Source: Spirochaetales bacterium
GTDB lineage: Bacteria > Spirochaetota > Spirochaetia > DAHUYW01
Length of the DNA: 43,210 nt
Reading direction: 5' to 3'
Assembly (NCBI GenBank): GCA_027314665.1
Contig: DAHVAK010000134.1
Coordinates: forward strand, 1-43,210
Shown in pieces: positions 15,878 through 25,119 of the stretch (its first letter is position 1; each line of letters opens with the position of its first letter). The notes below the pieces were generated by a model. That model did not search any database and was not told the DNA's origin. It saw only the letters and a program-made list of their open reading frames with translations. Both the position numbers and the translations under genes were made by a program.

Positions 15878-18091
15878 CTAGAGGTGAAGGTTGGTCTGGA
15901 GGCTCACGACCGGGCGTACCTCCGGAAGCCCGGTGGACGAATCGATGACCGGCTGTCCGCTCGTTCCCTCGGTCAGCACCGAGGTGGAGACCAGCATGAC
16001 GATGTCGAGGGCGGGGGCAACAGGATAGATCAGCTCGGCCTTGACCGTCGTGTTCGCATCGAAGAGGGTCAGCTTCTGCCCCGAGTTGTCCAGGAGCGTC
16101 GGCAGGAAGTCCGTTCGGTCGAAGGACAGCGAGCCGTGCAGGCCGAAGCCGGGGATGATCCCTCGGTGGAGCAAGAGGCTGAGATGGAGGTAGTCGTTGT
16201 TGAAGGCGAAGCCGCTCGTCGAGAAGGGCCAGAAGTAGCCAAGCTCGAAGCTTGCGAGCCTGCCGATCCTCATCCCCCCTTGTCCGTAGACTCCCATCGT
16301 CGTGGTGAGGTACTGCGGGTTGTTCTGATTGTTGAGGTAGCTTGCCAGTTGGGTCACGAGCAGACTGCGCGTGCGGTCGTAGGTGGTGTTGAACATGCCG
16401 ATCTGGAAGGTTCCGGTGGAGTAGCGGAACTCGAAGCGCCAATCGAAGTTGGCGACGTTGCCGAGGATTCCGGCGGCAATCCCGTAGTTGCGCAGGCTGT
16501 TGTTGTACCAGACCGCCTCGTAGTAGGGCCCGCTTCCGATGCTCGAGCTGAGCGGGTCGCGGAAGTAGGGGATCATCCCACCCGCATTTGCGTAGGCCAC
16601 GATCGAGAGGGGATCGGTCTTGATGATGGGTACGGTGAGGTCAGGTCCAAAGGTGATGAAGACCGGATCGCCGTCGGTGGCGAGCCCAGCGGAGGCAAGA
16701 TCCGAGGCCGGGTTGAGATCGAGGATTGACGAGAGCCCGAAGGCGAGCCCGAAGCCGCTGATCGGGCGCACGAAGATGCGTCCGCCGTAAATCTCCGGGC
16801 TCGTCGTCAGGGTGCCTCCGACGAGATTACCGATGTTGGAGAGGTCGCTCGCGACGCCCTCGAAGCCACCGTGGGCAAAGTTGAATCCGAAGTTCAGCCC
16901 GATGCGCCGCACGGCCGGGAAGCTCTCGTCGTTGGCGTAGTGATACATGAGAACCCCCTCGCCGATGGACATGTCCCTGAGGTTTCCCACCTTGAGGTAG
17001 AAGGGGTCCAGGCGTCTTCCCCATTCCAGGTAGCGAATCTTGAGCATGAGGTCGGTGATCGCGTCGCCGACGCGCGCCCAGGTGTCGTTGCCGAACGAGG
17101 AACCCAAGCCGAAGTCCCACTCGTTGTTGCCGTTCGGATAGTACCAGTCGCTCGAATCGAAGAGGTTCTTCTGGTAGATGATGGGAAGGTAGAGGGCGAG
17201 CTGTAGCCTGCCAATGTCGAACTGAGGGGCAAGCACCGCCTTTGCATAGGTGGCCCCGTCGATGGTAATCGTTCCGATCTCCATCCCCAGGTGGTTGGCG
17301 AGAAAGCTCAGAAGGCCCCCCGAAGGCGCCGGGGCGGGCTCCTCCGGACGCGCGGGCTGCGGCGCGCTCGGTTGGGGCGGCGGGGTGGTTTCGGCAAGCT
17401 TCTGCTGAGCGATCTCCTCGGCTTTCACTTCCTCGAGGTGACCGGGCACCGTGGAGGGATTCAACCGCTCGAAGTTCATCCTCGTGAAGAGGGTGTCGAT
17501 CTGGTCGGCGTTCATCCTCTCCGGTTGGAAGACCGGGGCATAGGTGTTTGCGAACATTCCGCTCCCCACCGCGACGCTGCGCCCGCTTTGGGTGTCGACG
17601 AAGCTGACCTTACCCGTGAGGACCCCAACCGCGTCGGTTTTGCCGGGGGAGACCTCGAGGGTGAAGTCGGTGCCGCGAACCCCGCAGACCGCGGTCGGGG
17701 TCTCGAAGGAATAGGCGTCGGCGCCCTGCGCCGAGCGCGCGGCGACCGCCCGGACGCTTCCGGCGAGCAAGGCGAAGTCGTTGGACTGCTGGCCGGAAAG
17801 ACCCTGAAGGGTCTGGATCTTGAAGGTCGTGTTTGTCGCGATCTTGAGAATCGAGCCGTTGGGCTGAAGCTGGAGCTCGGCGGTGGAGCTCTGGGTCGTA
17901 ATGGTGTCCCCGGGAGAGAGGGCCATGCCGTAGGTTACCGCGCCGAGCGAGTTGCCCTGCGCGTCTGCAACGCTAACCTGCGTCGGATCATCGAAGTATT
18001 GGAGAATTGCCGTCGGGACCGTCGCCTGGGCGAAGACTCCTATCGCGAGCGAAAGGAAGATCGCTCCGGTCAGTAGGATTCGTCTCGTCAT
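15878..18091 (-). CDS. FecR-domain protein fused to an outer-membrane beta-barrel
   Basis: 737 residues. A signal peptide (MTRRILLTGAIFLSLAIGVFAQ) is followed by a FecR-type domain (residues ~35-180; GMALSPGDTITTQSSTAELQLQPNG, then TPTAVCGVRGTDFTLEVSPG). A Pro/Glu-rich linker near residues 240-260 leads to a C-terminal barrel of alternating aromatic strands (RLQLALYLPIIYQKNLF, LGSSFGNDTWARVGDAI, LKIRYLEWGRRLDPFYLKVGN). The barrel resembles that of the next upstream gene. ATG 18091 is chosen since AGGAG lies 9 bases upstream; a TTG at 18100 is in frame. Role unknown: FecR domains elsewhere bind signal or peptidoglycan-related ligands, so a sensor or anchor function is possible. Confidence 0.7.
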   Translation of the reverse strand: MTRRILLTGAIFLSLAIGVFAQATVPTAILQYFDDPTQVSVADAQGNSLGAVTYGMALSPGDTITTQSSTAELQLQPNGSILKIATNTTFKIQTLQGLSGQQSNDFALLAGSVRAVAARSAQGADAYSFETPTAVCGVRGTDFTLEVSPGKTDAVGVLTGKVSFVDTQSGRSVAVGSGMFANTYAPVFQPERMNADQIDTLFTRMNFERLNPSTVPGHLEEVKAEEIAQQKLAETTPPPQPSAPQPARPEEPAPAPSGGLLSFLANHLGMEIGTITIDGATYAKAVLAPQFDIGRLQLALYLPIIYQKNLFDSSDWYYPNGNNEWDFGLGSSFGNDTWARVGDAITDLMLKIRYLEWGRRLDPFYLKVGNLRDMSIGEGVLMYHYANDESFPAVRRIGLNFGFNFAHGGFEGVASDLSNIGNLVGGTLTTSPEIYGGRIFVRPISGFGLAFGLSSILDLNPASDLASAGLATDGDPVFITFGPDLTVPIIKTDPLSIVAYANAGGMIPYFRDPLSSSIGSGPYYEAVWYNNSLRNYGIAAGILGNVANFDWRFEFRYSTGTFQIGMFNTTYDRTRSLLVTQLASYLNNQNNPQYLTTTMGVYGQGGMRIGRLASFELGYFWPFSTSGFAFNNDYLHLSLLLHRGIIPGFGLHGSLSFDRTDFLPTLLDNSGQKLTLFDANTTVKAELIYPVAPALDIVMLVSTSVLTEGTSGQPVIDSSTGLPEVRPVVSLQTNLHL

Positions 18092-18111
18092 GGTCTTCAA
18101 CTCCTTGTGCG

Positions 18112-19563
18112 TCAGAAGAGGCTGATCGAGCTTCCCAGGCCCGAGGTTACCTGCCAGGGGGTCGTCCCGGGCGCCGCGTTCGGATTGTAGGTCAGGTTGT
18201 AGAACAGGGTGATGACCGCCGGGCCGGACTGGTAGTTGATTGAGGCTGCTATCACCGAGTTCGTCGGGTTGAAGAGGTCATCGCTGCTGTTCAGATCGCC
18301 AAAGCTTCGGACGATGAACTTCTCATAGCTCGCATCGAGGTAGAACCCCGGGATAACCCCGGGCTTGACCTCGAGGAGCGCCTTGAAGTGCGGGTACGCG
18401 GCGAGGCTCGTCGAGCCGGCGAGCGGGGCCCCAAAAGGCCCGTCCAGGCTCGCGTTGAAGATGACGCGGTCCGCGTCGAGCGAGAGGCCCAGCGAGGCGA
18501 GGTAGCCGACCATGCCCGGCTGGCTCACCGCCCCGGTCACGATCTGGTAGCGCTGGAGGCGAAAGGCGTCGTAGGTCGAATCGAAATAGGAGGGCACGAA
18601 GTTGTTGCCCAGGAAGCGGATCTGGGCCGTGTAGGTCATGATGCCGAACATCCGTCCCCTCACCCCTACCATCTCTCCGAAGCTCTGCGGCTCGCGCGCG
18701 ATGCTGCCCATTGCGACCACCGAAAAGAGGGGGTTCGCGATGAGGGGGAGGGTCAGGTCGCCCCCGAGGATCGCAACCGGGTTCGGCGGGGTGGCGGCAA
18801 AGGGATACTGGGACTGACTGAGGAACTTGTAGGGGTTGCGGTCCACCGCTCCGGTCACCCCGAGCTGCAGGCCGCCCAAGATCGGCGTCTTCAGCCCCGC
18901 GAGAGGTCGGACGTAGACCTCGGCTCCCCCGAGGTCGAGGGTGGTCACGTCGTCGACGAAGCTTTGTATGCCGACGTAGGGGAAATGAAAGAGCCGTCCG
19001 TCGAGGTCGAAGTTGAAGCCGAAGAAGCGCTGATCGGGAAGAAAGAGGGTGTTCGTGTAGCCGTTCACGATGAAGCCGTTGCCGAGCGTGCTGGAGTCGA
19101 GCTCGCCGAATTGCAGGTAGAGCGGATCCCCTTTTGCGCCCCAGCTCAGGTAGCGGATCTTCGGGAGGTACAGCGAGAGGATGCTCTGCGCGGTCACCGG
19201 GCTCGGAATCCAGTCCTGCGGTCGGACGTAGATCGCCTGATTGGTGGGGTTGCCGTAAATGTCGGTCCCCTGGTTGAAGCGAGAGTGGAGGATGATGTCC
19301 AGCCCCATGCCGAACTTCCCTATCCGTATCGTGGGAGCAAGGGTCAGCATCTGGTAGGTCACCGGGAAGGTTCCGCCTCCCGCTTGGGTAGGATCATTGA
19401 GCGTCTCCGCCCCGATCCCCAGGCTCATGCCTGCCGTGAAGGCGCTTGCGCCGGGGGCGGGCGTCGTCGGCGAGCCGGAGGCGGGCGCGGTGGTTTGGGC
19501 CGCGAGCGAGACCGCGGTCAAAAGGAGGATGCACGATCCGAGGAAACGATGGGAGATCTTCAT
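18112..19563 (-). CDS. outer-membrane beta-barrel protein, paralogous to the FecR-barrel
   Basis: 483 residues. Signal peptide MKISHRFLGSCILLLTAVSLAAQ, a Thr/Pro/Ala-rich stretch, then a beta-rich barrel to the C-terminal residue, ending in VTSGLGSSISLF, an aromatic terminus of the kind used for outer-membrane insertion. Shared elements with the downstream FecR-barrel are LPKIRYLSWGAKGDPLYLQFGELDSSTLGNG, which corresponds to LKIRYLEWGRRLDPFYLKVGNLRDMSIGEG. No porin or transporter class was recognised. AAGGAG lies 5 bases before the ATG. Eleven-to-twenty-base gaps separate it from the following gene, so it is in the same transcription unit. Confidence 0.65.
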   Translation of the reverse strand: MKISHRFLGSCILLLTAVSLAAQTTAPASGSPTTPAPGASAFTAGMSLGIGAETLNDPTQAGGGTFPVTYQMLTLAPTIRIGKFGMGLDIILHSRFNQGTDIYGNPTNQAIYVRPQDWIPSPVTAQSILSLYLPKIRYLSWGAKGDPLYLQFGELDSSTLGNGFIVNGYTNTLFLPDQRFFGFNFDLDGRLFHFPYVGIQSFVDDVTTLDLGGAEVYVRPLAGLKTPILGGLQLGVTGAVDRNPYKFLSQSQYPFAATPPNPVAILGGDLTLPLIANPLFSVVAMGSIAREPQSFGEMVGVRGRMFGIMTYTAQIRFLGNNFVPSYFDSTYDAFRLQRYQIVTGAVSQPGMVGYLASLGLSLDADRVIFNASLDGPFGAPLAGSTSLAAYPHFKALLEVKPGVIPGFYLDASYEKFIVRSFGDLNSSDDLFNPTNSVIAASINYQSGPAVITLFYNLTYNPNAAPGTTPWQVTSGLGSSISLF

Positions 19564-19625
19564 ACGTACTCCTTCGCCCTGTAAGTATATATCTCAAGCC
19601 CCAATAAAAACAATTCTCTCCACTT

Positions 19626-22600
19626 TCAGAAGGTGAGGGTACCCTCGATGGCGGCCTGCACCCCGAACAGCAGGCGCGTGTCGCTATCCGAGAGCTTGTT
19701 CTCCTGGAAGCCGAGTCCGGCGGTCGCCTGGAGCTTGCCCCGTTGGGGAAAGATGAGGGCGGTCTGGTGGCTCAGGGTGATGCCGAGGGAGTTCTGGAGC
19801 ACGTCAGGCTCGCTTTTGACCTCGACCGACTCGGTGTGCTCAAAATACATCCCCTTCTGGAACGACCGGGGAACGACGGGGACGTGGAAGCCCGCGAGGG
19901 GGATGACCCGCCAGGTGAAGGCGGTGGTCAGGTCCTCGGCGACGCTCTGAATCGCCCCCCAGTTGATCGTGAGGCGGTTCTGAAAGGACAGAAGACTCAT
20001 GTTGGCGCCGTAGAACGAGAAGAGGTGCTGGATCTGGGCGGAGCCCAGGGGCGCGGAGGTGCCCACGGGGGTGCTCTCACGGACGTCGACCGTGGTGGCG
20101 AACTCGTCGGTGTTGTAGAAGGGGAAGATGGGATAGACCCCCTGTCTGCCGAAGAGGTTGAGAACGTCGGTGCGCTCGGTGACCTCCCAGTTCGCCGTAT
20201 CGGTCACGCCGTCGGCCTCCCGGTCCATGGTGCGTCCATAGGAAACGAGAAGGTAGGTGGGGACAATGAGGTCGGCGAGCGAGGAGGTGGAGCCGCGGCT
20301 CAGCTGAAGGGATAGGGTCGGGGCGTAGGTCGCACCGAGGAATCCCTCGCTTTGGGTCGTGAATTGCGTGAGGGCGCTCGGGCTGAACAGCTCCGCGATC
20401 GGGATTCCCTCGTAGAGAATCGGGGAGGCGGCGAGGCTTGCTCCGTAGGTCCGCAGGTCGTCGCCGAAGTTCTGGTTGTCTGCCGCCTGGGCGGAGGTGG
20501 TCAGGGTGCGCGTGTAGGCCGGCACGATCTGCCAGGCGAGAAGGGGCTGGCTTCCGAGCGAGATTGGAAACGAAAGGGTGACGCTGGTCGAGTTTGCCTG
20601 GTAGCGGACGTTCGTCACGGTGCTGTCGTAGTTGATCTGGGACTTCAGGTCGACGCCGACCGGATTCTTGCTGTAGGCGACCTCGGAGGTGAGGATTCCG
20701 GTCCGCTCGGCGAGGGGATTGCTCAAGGGAGCGAGAAGCCCGAAACCCTGGCTCCAGTTCACAAAGTACTGATCCGAATAGGGGGTGAACGTCGGGAGAT
20801 TGTCGCCGAGCTGACCCGCGAGGCTCAGCGAAAAGGGAGAGGGCAAGCGCGAGGCGAGGGAGCTGCTCCAGGACTGATCGAGCCCGCCGCCTAGGGTGAC
20901 CGCGCCGCCCGAAAGACTGGCCGTGAGCACCGAGGGCAGCGAGAGGGAGGCGGAGTCGCTTCGCGAAAAGCTCATGGCTTGGGAGCCGCTGCCGACGCTC
21001 GATCCGGCCACCGCCGAGGTCGTCGAAGCGGCGGAGCCGCCCGAGGTGGTGGTGGTCGAGACCAGGGCCCCGCTCGAGGCTCCCGAGCTTGCGACGCTCT
21101 GGTTGTAGGTGTCGGAGAGGGTGAGGGGACCGATCGGGATGCGCAGGGCGTGGGAGGCGGACACGGTCGTGTAGACCGGGCTCCAGGAGTAGCCAAAGGC
21201 GGCCTGGAGGTTTCCGAAGGGCAGGTCGCCGCCGATCGAGGTGAGGGTGGACGCAGTCGCCACCCCGGGGTTCTCTGCGAAGCCGCTTGCAAAGTTGGAG
21301 CCGTAGGCCGAGGCCGCTTCGTGCACCGTGAGGTTGCTCACGATCGGATGGCCGGCGAGCGAGAGGAGCGTCCCCTGCTTCGCGTAACTGAGGTTGACGT
21401 CGCCGCCGAGGCTCGCCGAGATGATTGCAGTTTCGAAATGGACCTCGTCCAGGTAGAGGGTACCGTCGAGCGATCCGGTTTGCGTGAGGGTGAAGGTGGT
21501 GAGCTGCCCGGCCCCGCTGTCGACGGTAACGCTCGGCGAGCCGACCGAGGCTCCCCCGTCGACGGTGATCGTCTTGGCAATGAGGTCGACCGAGTACTTG
21601 TGCCATCCGTTCGTCACCCCCGTTTGGAAGGAGAGGTGGATCCCCTGCCCGGAGCTGTCGACGAGGTTCATCTGCAGGGTGGCGCCGCCGCTCGCCAGGT
21701 CGTGCACGTAGAGGTAGAAGGCCAGGGTCCGATAGAGCCCGGAAGAGACCGGCGGCGGGTAGCCCGTGAGGGTGAAGCTCGTGGCCGTGGTCCAGGGCGA
21801 GGGATAGGGCCCACCCCATTGAACCCGGAGGACCTTGTTGATCTGGCCGCTCGGGTGGAAGATCGTGTTCACCTCCGGATAGCGGTCGGTCAGCTGCTGG
21901 CCGACCGGCTGCGGATCGCTGGTCTCGGTCGCCGTCGTGATGTCGGTCGCTGTAGTGGAGGGGCTCGTCACGGCGTGAAAGGGCGAGCCCGCAAAGGTGG
22001 GGCTCGAGACGAGCAGCCGTCCGCTCGCGGCGGTTCCGCCCGTGTCGACCAGGATGACCCGCACCGAGCGGGCCGCGGTGAGCCTTGCCCGATCGCCCGG
22101 GGGGATCGGGATGTCGATCGACTGCCAGCCGGCGCCGGGGCTGATCGCGCTCGCCGGAATCTGGTAGGTGAGGACGAGGCTCCCGTTCTCCGCATCGAGC
22201 AGCCCGTTGCCGTCGAGGTCGTCGGAGGCGAGGTTGAGCCCGTTGGTGGTCGAGGGGTTGGCCGTGGAGGTCGTCGTCGTTGAGCTGAAGCTCGAGGTGC
22301 TCGTACCTGTGGCTCCGGCATAGAGAATCATCCCGTTTTGGTGAAAGGGGAAAAGATTGTCCGCCGTCGAGGAGGCTCGCTCGATGATTCCGCTCCCGTC
22401 GAGGTCCTCGCTGATCGAGCCGAGCTGGACGTAGGCCGTAATGGTGCCCGAGGACCCGGCGAGGCCCTGGACCGCGAAGGTGAGATCGGTCACTCCGCTC
22501 AAGTCCTGGGGTGCGTTGGGAAGCGGGATCTGCGCCCCTACCCAGGGGCTCGAGGTGCTCATCACGTAGTCCATGACCATGACCACCCCGTAGGTGGAAT

Positions 22601-24713
22601 CCCATGCCGGGTAGGGGCCGATCCGCGAGCCGTTGACGTACGAGTAGATCTGGTTCGAGGGCGGGGTAAAGTCGACCCCCTCGAGGGTAGCCCCTCCGAC
22701 GCTGTAGGAGTTCAAGTCCTTGTAAAGCAGGTCGCCGCGGTTTGCGAGCGAGAGACCGGTGAAGGGGTTGGGGCCAGCTGCACCGCCCGGGCCCGCGCTC
22801 AAGACCTCGTTCACGTCGGAGGATGGCAGGCTCGAGGGGAAGAGGTTGCCCTCGGTGAGGGTAAGGGTCTGCCCGCTCTCCTCCATCCCGAAGAGCCTGA
22901 AGATTCCGGTCGTGTCGGGGCTCGAAAGCGAGACCCCCGCTCGGATCCGCGCGGTGAGCTCCTTCGTGTGGTAGGTGAGGCCGACCCCGGTGAGCAGGGC
23001 GCCGGTGTTGGTGCCCTGCTCGGTGGTGTAGCGCTGCGAGAGCAGCGACCAGCGCAGGCCGGTCCCGAGGTCGAGGTTGAGGCTCGGCGTGAGGGCGAAG
23101 TCCGCCCCCATCCCGAAGAGGATGTTGCCTCCCCCGCCCTGTGGATTGGCGGTCTGATAGGTCACGACGATGAGATCGTTCGCGGCAATCGGCGTGGTAA
23201 AGGTGAGCAGCCCCGTGTCGTAGTTGACCGTGAAGCGGCCCTCGGAGGTTCCGTTTCGCAGCACCGTGACCGAACCCGGCAGGACGTTCGGGTCGAGCTG
23301 GTAGCCGGCCACCGGGGAGAGGATCTGGACGAGAAGCTCGTTGTTCGTGTCCGGGGCGGCCCGTCCGGGGCCCGCGGAATAGATGTCGGGGTCCACCCCT
23401 GCCAACGGAAAGCGCGCCGCCACCGAGCGCGGGTCGGGGGCCGCCTGGCCGCCGCCGCTCGGCTGGATCCCGAGGATCGTCGCCGTCTGTCCGGTCGGGC
23501 TCACGGACACGAACAGGGAGCTTCCGGAGTCGCCGCCCTTCGCCACGAGCGAGGCGCGCACCTGCGGGGCGATCGCGGGGATGGTCTGGCCCACCGTGTA
23601 GGTGTTGTCGGCCTCGAAGGGCGAGAAGACTCCCGGCTGGCTGATGAGAAGCCCCGTCACGCCGTTCACGGTCACCTGGAGGGTCGCCATGTCGAAGCCG
23701 CCGCTCGAGGCCGGATAGCCGGGCAGCGGATAGCTCGACATACCGGAGCCGGTGAAGCTGAAGTTCGCCGGCGTCCCGTTTGGGTTGATGCTCCCGTCGG
23801 AGTTCGTCGGAACGAGAGCGCCCTGCCCGAGCGAGGTGGAGCCTACCGCAGCTCCGTTTACCGTGTAGTAGACCACCGCGCGCCCGACGAGAGGCTTCAG
23901 GAAGAAGACGTAGCCTCCCGAGGCGGAGATGACCGCATCGGAAGCGGTCGCGGGGCGGTAGTAGTGGCCGTCGCTTCCCCGCAGGGTCCCGGTCCCATCC
24001 TCGATGTAGACCTGAAGGTTGGAGACGTTCGCGTCCGGCAGGTAGAAGAAGCGCCCGTTGATATAGGAACCGGGGTTGATGCGCTGCTCGAGGAGCTGGG
24101 AGCTTCCAATGAAGGTCTTGGACTTGAAATTGGAGGGCTCGTAGCGGACCATGGCCTCATAGCGAGCGCGGTCGGTCTTGAAGAGGACCGAGGCCCCGAT
24201 CGAGTTGCGAGGGGCCGCCGGGAAGCTCACGAAGTTGTAGGGGGAGATATTGACGTCGGTGTTGCCGATGCGCACCTTCTGGAGGAACTCTCCGGGCTTG
24301 CCGTTGTAGCCCAGGAGGAAGGTGTTGAGGTCGAGCGGCAGGGTCGACTGCAGATTCGTCTGTTGGAGCGCGGGACTGATGAAGGAGGCCCGCAGGAAGT
24401 AGCGGTCGAAGAGCACCACCGAAGCGGTGAGGTTCGGCACCTGTTGGAAGACGACCCCCGGCTGAAGGCCGGGGAAGGAGGCGGGGTAGATCCCCGGGGT
24501 CAGCGCGCCGGGGCCGAGGTCCAGGCCCCATCCCAGCGACCCGGAAAGCTGAGCGTCCCAGCTCCCCGAGACGAGGAGGTTGACGTTGGGGTTCCCGAGC
24601 TGGGTCGAGAAGATCGATGGGGCCGCTTCGGTCCCGGGAAGCGGGAGCTCCTGAGCGGCGATCGGGAAGCCCGGAAGCAGGATTGCAAAACACCATGGCA
24701 GGACTTTCCGCAA
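19626..24713 (-). CDS. giant outer-membrane/surface protein, SprA-like in part
   Basis: About 1,695 residues. A signal peptide (RKVLPWCFAILLPGFPIAAQ) is followed by a beta-rich body. Residues ~480-530 contain PNVLPGSVTVLRNGTSEGRF and NYDTGLLTFTTPIAANDLIVVTYQ, a pattern seen in large outer-membrane proteins such as SprA. Residues ~900-1160 hold a galactose-binding-like module (FYLYVHDLASGGATLQMNL then YLDEVHFET). Ser/Thr-rich stretches and barrel-like strands fill the rest and the chain ends in a strand (FGVQAAIEGTLTF). Start: GAAGG lies 5 bases before TTG 24713; GTG 24719 and TTG 24725 are alternatives. It is first in the OM operon. Function unknown. Confidence 0.6.
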   Translation of the reverse strand: MRKVLPWCFAILLPGFPIAAQELPLPGTEAAPSIFSTQLGNPNVNLLVSGSWDAQLSGSLGWGLDLGPGALTPGIYPASFPGLQPGVVFQQVPNLTASVVLFDRYFLRASFISPALQQTNLQSTLPLDLNTFLLGYNGKPGEFLQKVRIGNTDVNISPYNFVSFPAAPRNSIGASVLFKTDRARYEAMVRYEPSNFKSKTFIGSSQLLEQRINPGSYINGRFFYLPDANVSNLQVYIEDGTGTLRGSDGHYYRPATASDAVISASGGYVFFLKPLVGRAVVYYTVNGAAVGSTSLGQGALVPTNSDGSINPNGTPANFSFTGSGMSSYPLPGYPASSGGFDMATLQVTVNGVTGLLISQPGVFSPFEADNTYTVGQTIPAIAPQVRASLVAKGGDSGSSLFVSVSPTGQTATILGIQPSGGGQAAPDPRSVAARFPLAGVDPDIYSAGPGRAAPDTNNELLVQILSPVAGYQLDPNVLPGSVTVLRNGTSEGRFTVNYDTGLLTFTTPIAANDLIVVTYQTANPQGGGGNILFGMGADFALTPSLNLDLGTGLRWSLLSQRYTTEQGTNTGALLTGVGLTYHTKELTARIRAGVSLSSPDTTGIFRLFGMEESGQTLTLTEGNLFPSSLPSSDVNEVLSAGPGGAAGPNPFTGLSLANRGDLLYKDLNSYSVGGATLEGVDFTPPSNQIYSYVNGSRIGPYPAWDSTYGVVMVMDYVMSTSSPWVGAQIPLPNAPQDLSGVTDLTFAVQGLAGSSGTITAYVQLGSISEDLDGSGIIERASSTADNLFPFHQNGMILYAGATGTSTSSFSSTTTTSTANPSTTNGLNLASDDLDGNGLLDAENGSLVLTYQIPASAISPGAGWQSIDIPIPPGDRARLTAARSVRVILVDTGGTAASGRLLVSSPTFAGSPFHAVTSPSTTATDITTATETSDPQPVGQQLTDRYPEVNTIFHPSGQINKVLRVQWGGPYPSPWTTATSFTLTGYPPPVSSGLYRTLAFYLYVHDLASGGATLQMNLVDSSGQGIHLSFQTGVTNGWHKYSVDLIAKTITVDGGASVGSPSVTVDSGAGQLTTFTLTQTGSLDGTLYLDEVHFETAIISASLGGDVNLSYAKQGTLLSLAGHPIVSNLTVHEAASAYGSNFASGFAENPGVATASTLTSIGGDLPFGNLQAAFGYSWSPVYTTVSASHALRIPIGPLTLSDTYNQSVASSGASSGALVSTTTTSGGSAASTTSAVAGSSVGSGSQAMSFSRSDSASLSLPSVLTASLSGGAVTLGGGLDQSWSSSLASRLPSPFSLSLAGQLGDNLPTFTPYSDQYFVNWSQGFGLLAPLSNPLAERTGILTSEVAYSKNPVGVDLKSQINYDSTVTNVRYQANSTSVTLSFPISLGSQPLLAWQIVPAYTRTLTTSAQAADNQNFGDDLRTYGASLAASPILYEGIPIAELFSPSALTQFTTQSEGFLGATYAPTLSLQLSRGSTSSLADLIVPTYLLVSYGRTMDREADGVTDTANWEVTERTDVLNLFGRQGVYPIFPFYNTDEFATTVDVRESTPVGTSAPLGSAQIQHLFSFYGANMSLLSFQNRLTINWGAIQSVAEDLTTAFTWRVIPLAGFHVPVVPRSFQKGMYFEHTESVEVKSEPDVLQNSLGITLSHQTALIFPQRGKLQATAGLGFQENKLSDSDTRLLFGVQAAIEGTLTF

Positions 24714-24762
24714 CGTCACCTTCAATTCCTAAGGCGATGGCTTTTCTTTGTCCGATCGTTGG

Positions 24763-24768
24763 TATAGT
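24763..24768 (+). promoter_or_regulatory. extended -10 element for the DUF503 gene
   Basis: TGGTATAGT at 24760-24768 fits an extended -10 (TGN-TATAGT) pointing toward the DUF503 gene. No good -35 is visible. It overlaps the minus-strand -10 of the surface-protein gene. Confidence 0.4.
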
Positions 24769-24792
24769 ATTGGGCAATCAGCGCGATGTAAA
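24764..24792 (-). promoter_or_regulatory. candidate promoter of the outer-membrane gene cluster
   Basis: On the minus strand TTTACA (24792-24787), a 17-base spacer, then TACTAT (24769-24764), about 40-50 bases before the possible starts of the giant surface protein. Five of six and four of six matches to the consensus hexamers. Confidence 0.45.
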
Positions 24793-24843
24793 CAGCGATC
24801 GCTGCGCGCGCCCTGCAGAGAGAAGAGAGCCTTGGTAGTATCC

Positions 24844-25119
24844 ATGATCCAATTTATCATCGAGCTCCCCGGCATCGAATCCATCAAGGACAAGCGGAGG
24901 GTGGTTCAGTCTCTCAAGGAGAAGCTGCAGCGGCGCTATAGGTTGTCCGTTTCCGAGGTGGACCTGCAGGACTCCTTTTCCTTCGCGCAGATCGGCGCAG
25001 CCTTCGTGTCGAACTCCCGACAATTCGGCGAGTCCGTGCTTCAGAAGGCGATCAGCTTCGTGGAGGAGCAGGTTCCCGGTCGCCTCCACGACATACAGAT
25101 TCACTCCGAGATCTACTAG
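24844..25119 (+). CDS. DUF503 (YlxP-like) small protein
   Basis: 91 residues with DUF503 features: IIELPGIESIKDKRRVVQSLKEKLQRRY and LSVSEVDLQDSFSFAQIGAAFVSN, followed by a C-terminal helix (LQKAISFVEEQV). The family is widespread; in some genomes it lies beside rbfA and infB, but that context is absent here. ATG 24844 is the most natural start; a TTG at 24832 and the open frame from 24748 would give extensions without family match. Its TAG stop coincides with the left end of a palindromic repeat. It is transcribed divergently from the outer-membrane cluster. Confidence 0.8.
   Translation: MIQFIIELPGIESIKDKRRVVQSLKEKLQRRYRLSVSEVDLQDSFSFAQIGAAFVSNSRQFGESVLQKAISFVEEQVPGRLHDIQIHSEIY

Noticed and set aside
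15864-16442. N-terminal extension of MutL to 793 residues
   Set aside because: It is a shadow of the FecR-barrel gene; MutL proteins begin near the GHKL motif and GTG 15863 fits.
22338-24767. 809-residue plus-strand open frame
   Set aside because: It is antisense to the giant surface protein, has no signal or family motif, and arises from high GC content.
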